Below are positions 59,540-64,000 of a stretch of DNA of 64,000 nucleotides, one piece after another; positions within the stretch are counted from its first letter, which is position 1, and each line of letters starts with the position of its first letter. Under the pieces are notes generated by a model. It was given only the letters and a program-made list of their open reading frames with translations, had not been told where the DNA came from and ran no database searches. Source of the DNA: Luzula sylvatica (lineage: Eukaryota; Streptophyta; Magnoliopsida; Poales; Juncaceae); assembly GCA_946800325.1 (NCBI GenBank), contig OX326960.1, positions 57,620,855 to 57,684,854 on the forward strand, written 5' to 3'. The position numbers and the translations under genes were made by a program.

Positions 59540-62500
59540 ATCTAAAAACAAGTTATTTAACTCCTCAAAACGTAAAAAGATTGCTATGAATCGAAAAGAA
59601 AACTTTCTTAGTGTTTGTACAATTTGGTGAAAATTTACGTAATGAAAGATTCGATCCAAACCATCTCAAAAACACGTTATTTTGACTCCTCCGAGCGTTA
59701 AAAGGTTGTTATGAATCGAAAAACAAACTTTCCTAGTGTTTGTAAAATTTGGTCAAAAGTTATGTATTGAAAGATACGATACAAATGATCTAAATACATA
59801 TTATTTGAACTCCTCAAAACGTAAAAAGATTGCTATGAATCGAAAAGAAAACTTTCTTAGTTTTTGTACAATTTGGTGAAAATTTACGTAGTAAAAGATT
59901 AGATCCAAACCATCTCAAAAACATGTTATTTGAGCTCCTCGCAGCGTTAAAAGATTGTTATGAATCGAATAACAAACTTTCTTAGTGTTTGTAAAATTTG
60001 GTGAAAAGTTATGTATTAAAAGATATGATACAAATGATCTAAAAACAGGTCATTTGAACTCGTCAATGCGTAAAAAGATTGCTATGAATCGAAAATAAAA
60101 CTTTCTTAGTGTTTGTTCAATTTGCTGAAAATTTACATTGTCAAAGATTCGATCCAAACCATCTCAAAAACACGTTATTTGAGCTCCTCGCAATGTTAAA
60201 AGACTGTTATGAATCGACAAACAAACTTTCTAAGTGTTTGTAAAATTTGGTGAAAAGTTATGTATTAAAAGATACGATGCAAAGGATCTAAAAACACGTT
60301 ATATGAACTCCTCAAAGCGTAAAAAGATTGCTATGAATCAAAAAGAGAACTTTCTAAGTGTTTGTACAATTTGGTGAAAATTTACGTAGTAAAGATTCGA
60401 TCCAAACCATCTCAAAAACAGATTATTTGAGCTCCTTGCAGCATTAAAAGATTGTTATGAATCGAAAAACAAACTTTCTTAGTGTTTGTAAAATTTGGTC
60501 AAAAGTTATGTATCAAAAGGTATGATACAAATGATCTAAAAACACGTTATTTGAACTCCTCAAAGCATAAAAAGATTGCTATTAATCTAAAAGAAAACTT
60601 TCTTAGTGTTTGTACAATTTGGTGAAAATTTACGTACTAAAAGATTCGATCCAAACCATCTAAAAAACATGTTATTTGAGCTCCTCGCAGCTTTAAAAGA
60701 TTGTTATGAATCGAAAAACAAACTTTCTTGGTGTTCGTAAAATTTGGTCAAAAGTTATGTATTAAAGGATACGATACAAATGATCTAAAAACAAGTTATT
60801 TGAACTCCTCAAAGCGTAAAAATATATCTATGGATCGAAAAGTAAACTTTCTTTGTGTTTGTACAATTTGGTGAAAATTTACGACAATTTGGTGAAAATT
60901 TGCGTAGTAAAAGATTCGATCCAAACCATCTAAAAAACAAGTTATTTCGACTCCTCCGAGCATTACAAGGTTGTTATGAATCGAAAAACAAACTTTCCTA
61001 GTGTTTGTAAAATTTCGTCAAAAGTTATGAATTAAAAGATACTATACAAATGATCTAAATACATGTTATTTGAACTCTTCATAACGTAAAAAGATTGCTA
61101 TGAATCGAAAAGAAAACTTTCTTAGTGTATGCACAATTTGTTGAAAATTTACGTAGTTAAAGATTCGATCCAAACCATCTCAAAAACATGTTATTTGAGC
61201 TTCTCGCAGCGTTAAAAGATTGTTATGAATCGAAAAACAAATTTTCTTAGTGTTTGTAAAATTGGGTGAAAAGTTATGTATTAAAAGATATGATACAAAT
61301 GATCTAAAAATAGGTTATTTCAAGTCCTCAATGCGTAAAAAGATTGCTATGAATCGAAAATAAAACTTTCTTAGTGTTTGTTTAATTTGGTGAAAATTTA
61401 CATTGTTAAAGATTCGATCTAAACCATCTCAAAAACAAGTTATTTGAGCTCCTCGCAATGTTAAAAGATTGTTATGAATGTCCAAACAAACTTTCTTAGT
61501 GTTTGTAAAATTTGGTGAAAAATCATGTAAGAAAAGATACGATGCAAACGATTTAAAAACACGTTATTTGAACTCCTCAGACCGTAAAAAGATTGCAATG
61601 AATCGAAAATAGAACTTTCTTTGTATTTGTATAATTTGGTGAAAATTTACATAGTAAAAGATTCGATCCAAACTATCTCATAGACACGTTATTTGAGTTC
61701 CTCGCAGAATTAAAAGATTGTTATGAATCGAAAAACAAACTTTCTTAGTATTTGTAAAATTTGGTCAAAAGTTATGTTTTAAAAGATACGATACAAATGA
61801 TCTAAAAACAAGTTATTTGAACTCCTCAAAACGTAAAAAGATTGCTATGAATCGAAAAGAAAACTTTCTTAGTGTTTGTACAATTTGGTGAAAATTTACG
61901 TAGTAAAATATTCGATCCAAACCATCTCAAAAACATGTTATTTGAGCTCCTCGCAGCGTTCAAAGATTGTTATGAATCGAAAAACAAACTTTCTGAGTGT
62001 TTGTACAATTTGGTGAAAATTTACTTAGTAAATGATTCGATCCAAACCATCTCAAAAACAAATTATTTGGACTCCGCAGAGCATTACAAGATTGTTATGA
62101 ATGGAAAAACGAAATTTCTTAGTGTTTGTAAAATTTGGTGAAAAGTTATGCATTAAAAGATACGATACAAATGATTTAAAAACTCGTTATTTGAACTCGT
62201 CAAAACGTAAAAAGATTGCTATGAATCGAAAGAAAACTTTCTTAGTGTTTGTACAATTTGGTGAAAAGTTCCGTAGTAAATGATTCGATCCAAACCATCT
62301 CAAAAACACGTTATTTGGACTCCTCGGAGCAATACATGATTGTTATGAATCGAAAGGAAAACTTTCTTAGTGTGTGTAAAATTTGGTGAAAATAGATTGC
62401 TATGAATCGAAAAGAAAACTTTCTTAGTGTTTGTACAATTTGGTGAAAAGTTACGTAGTAAATGATTCGATCCAAACCATCTCAAAAACACATTATCTGG

Positions 62501-64000
62501 ACTCCTCAGAGCATTACATGATTGTTATGAATCGAAAAAACGAACTTTATTAGTGTTTCTAAAATTTGGTCAAAAATTATGTATTAAAAGATATGATACA
62601 AATGATTTAAGAACACGTTATTTGAACTCCTCAAGGCGTTAAAAGATTGCTATGAATCAAAAAGAGAACTTTCTTTGTGTTTGTACAATTTGGTGAAAAT
62701 TTACGTAGTAAAAGATTCGATCCAAACCATCTCAAAAACACGTTATTTGAGCTCCTCGCAGCATTAAAAGATTGTTATGAATCGAAAAACAAACTTTCTT
62801 AGTGTTTGTAAAATTTGGTCAAAAGTTATGTATTAAAAGATATACAAATGATCTAAAAACAAGTTATTCGAACTCCTCAAAACGTAAAAAGATTGCTATG
62901 AATCGAAAAAAAAACTTTCTTAGTGTTTGTACAATTTGGTGAAAATTTACGTAGTAAAAGATTCCATCCAAACCATCTCAAAAACACGTTATTTCGACAC
63001 CTCAGAGTATTAGAAGATTGTTATGAATCGAAAAACAAACTTTCTTATTGTTCGTAAAATTTGGTAAAAAATTATGTATTAAAAGGTACGATACAAATGA
63101 TCTAAAAAGATGTTATTTGAACTCCTCAAAGCGTAAAAAGATTGCTATGAATCAAAAAGAAAACTTTCTTAGTGTTTGTACAATTTGGTGAAAATTTATG
63201 TAGTGAATGATTTGATCCAAACCATCTCAAAAACACGTTATTTGGACTCCTCATAGCATTACAAGATTGTCATGAATGGAAAAGCAAACTTTCTTAGTAT
63301 TTGTAAGATTTGGTCAAAACTTATGTATTAAAAGATACGATACAAATAATCTAAAAACACGTTATTTAAACTCCTCAAAGCGTAAAAAGATCGCTATGAA
63401 TCGAATAGAAAACTTTCTTAGTGTTTGTACGAATTGGGGAAAATTTACGTTGTTAAAGATTCGATCCAATCTATCTCAAAAAACGTTATTTGAGCTCCTC
63501 GCAGCGTTATAAGATTGTTATGAATCAACAAATAAACTTTCTCAGTGTTTGTAAAATTTGGTGAAAAATTATGTAGTTATAGATACGATATAAATGATCT
63601 AAAAACACGTTATTTGAACACCTCAAAGCGTAAAAAGATTGATATGAATAAAAAAGAAAACTTTCTTAGTATTTGTACATTTTGGTGAAAAGTTACGTAG
63701 TAAAAGATTCGATCCAAACCATCTTAAAAACACGTTATTTGGACTCCTCAGAGCATTACAAGATTGTTATGAATCGAAAAACAAACTTTCTTAGTGTTTG
63801 TAAAATTTGGTGAAAAGTAATGTAGTTAAAGATACAAAAACAAGTTATTTGAACTCCTCAAAGCGTAAAAAGATTGCTATGAATCGAAAAGAAAACTTTC
63901 TTAGTGTTTGTACAATTTGGTGAAAATTTACGTAGTAAAATATTCCATCCAAACCATCTCAAAAACACGTTATTTCGACTCCTCAGAGCATTACAAGGTT
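59540..64000. repeat. Segmental duplication block 2, copy 2 (continues beyond the window)
   Basis: Near-identical copy of 39,460-43,920. The match is still perfect at the last base, so the duplication is longer than what is visible here. Confidence 0.9.

Larger units (their letters stand above)
25647..64000. repeat. Main satellite array: ~124-125 bp monomers in an A-B dimer of ~249 bp
   Basis: About 38 kb of head-to-tail monomers. A-type monomers carry gtagtaaaagattcgatcc and cctcgcagcgttaaaag or a cctcagagcattacaag variant. B-type monomers carry gtattaaaagatacgatac and cctcaaagcgtaaaaag. Both share aaaacacgttatttg, tatgaatcgaaaa, actttcttagtgtttgta and atttggtgaaaa. A and B alternate almost throughout, giving a dimer of about 249 bp. 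With the two left segments this is roughly 320 monomers by length. 249 is divisible by three, so short open frames recur once per dimer (for example 29,348-29,596, 34,737-34,985, 41,792-42,061 and 61,872-62,141). They are by-products of the repeat and not genes. The array runs off the right edge of the window. Confidence 0.97.

Noticed and set aside
29348..62283. Recurrent 60-90-codon open frames in the satellite (for example 29,348-29,596, 34,737-34,985, 35,731-35,979, 41,792-42,061, 53,600-53,869) as a repeated small-protein family
   Set aside because: They appear because the dimer length (~249 bp) is a multiple of three and stop codons are rare in that frame. They start and stop at the same monomer positions on both strands and show no codon-level conservation or protein motif.
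25647..64000. CRISPR-like array interpretation of regular repeats
   Set aside because: There are no unique spacers. The whole 124-bp unit is repeated, the genome is eukaryotic and no cas genes exist.
25647..64000. CENP-B-box-like motif in the satellite
   Set aside because: I looked for the TTCG...CGGG pattern within the monomer and found only attcgatccaaacc-type sequence, which does not fit.

Overview
The window is nuclear DNA of a flowering plant, probably a eudicot. It is AT-rich, its genes have short GT-AG introns, and it encodes plastid- and mitochondria-type targeted proteins (chloroplast ATP synthase delta, a PPR protein matching PPR5/EMB2453, an mTERF protein). It also carries a nuclear tRNA-Trp, LINE fragments with zf-RVT/RNase H-like domains, MITE-type elements, a solo LTR and a very large satellite array. 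I cannot name the species from the sequence.

Layout. (1) 1-458: the last two coding exons of a BRX-domain gene that begins outside the window. (2) About 460-10,900: no intact gene. This is a patchwork of a 1.23-kb tandem duplication with 110-121 bp subrepeats, a GC-rich retrotransposed insertion with a 15-bp target duplication, a LINE 3' end with a poly(A) tail, members of a dispersed repeat family (one with a 94-bp tandem expansion), a degenerate antisense copy of the PPR5 gene found further right in this window, a zf-RVT LINE fragment and an 871-bp MITE. (3) 10,938-20,354: the genic island. It holds an mTERF gene (minus strand) divergent from ATPD (plus), an X8/CBM43 cell-wall protein gene, a tRNA-Trp(CCA) gene and the two-exon PPR5 gene just downstream of the tRNA. 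(4) 20,355-21,426: a possible gene remnant and an inverted copy of the dispersed repeat. (5) About 21,427 to 64,000: a satellite array of ~124-125 bp monomers in an A-B dimer of ~249 bp, roughly 320 monomers estimated from length. It is interrupted by a 1,634-bp solo LTR with a 5-bp target duplication and by an inverted, truncated relative of that LTR. Multi-kb blocks within the array are duplicated, for example a ~5.8-kb tandem duplication and a >4.4-kb block repeated exactly 20,080 bp away.

Function. ATPD (photosynthetic ATP synthesis), PPR5 (chloroplast tRNA-Gly precursor stabilisation and splicing, known from maize) and the mTERF protein (organelle gene expression) share an organelle theme, but they are independent plant transcription units and not an operon. 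The most unusual structures are four. The LTRs carry about a dozen copies of a dyad whose two half-sites contain the AACGG core. A composite retroelement has internal VNTR-like blocks. The mTERF protein has a duplicated C-terminal module. The satellite has nested multi-kb higher-order duplication starting about 1.1 kb from a conserved gene. I saw no CRISPR array, prokaryotic-type operon or intact transposase or polymerase gene.
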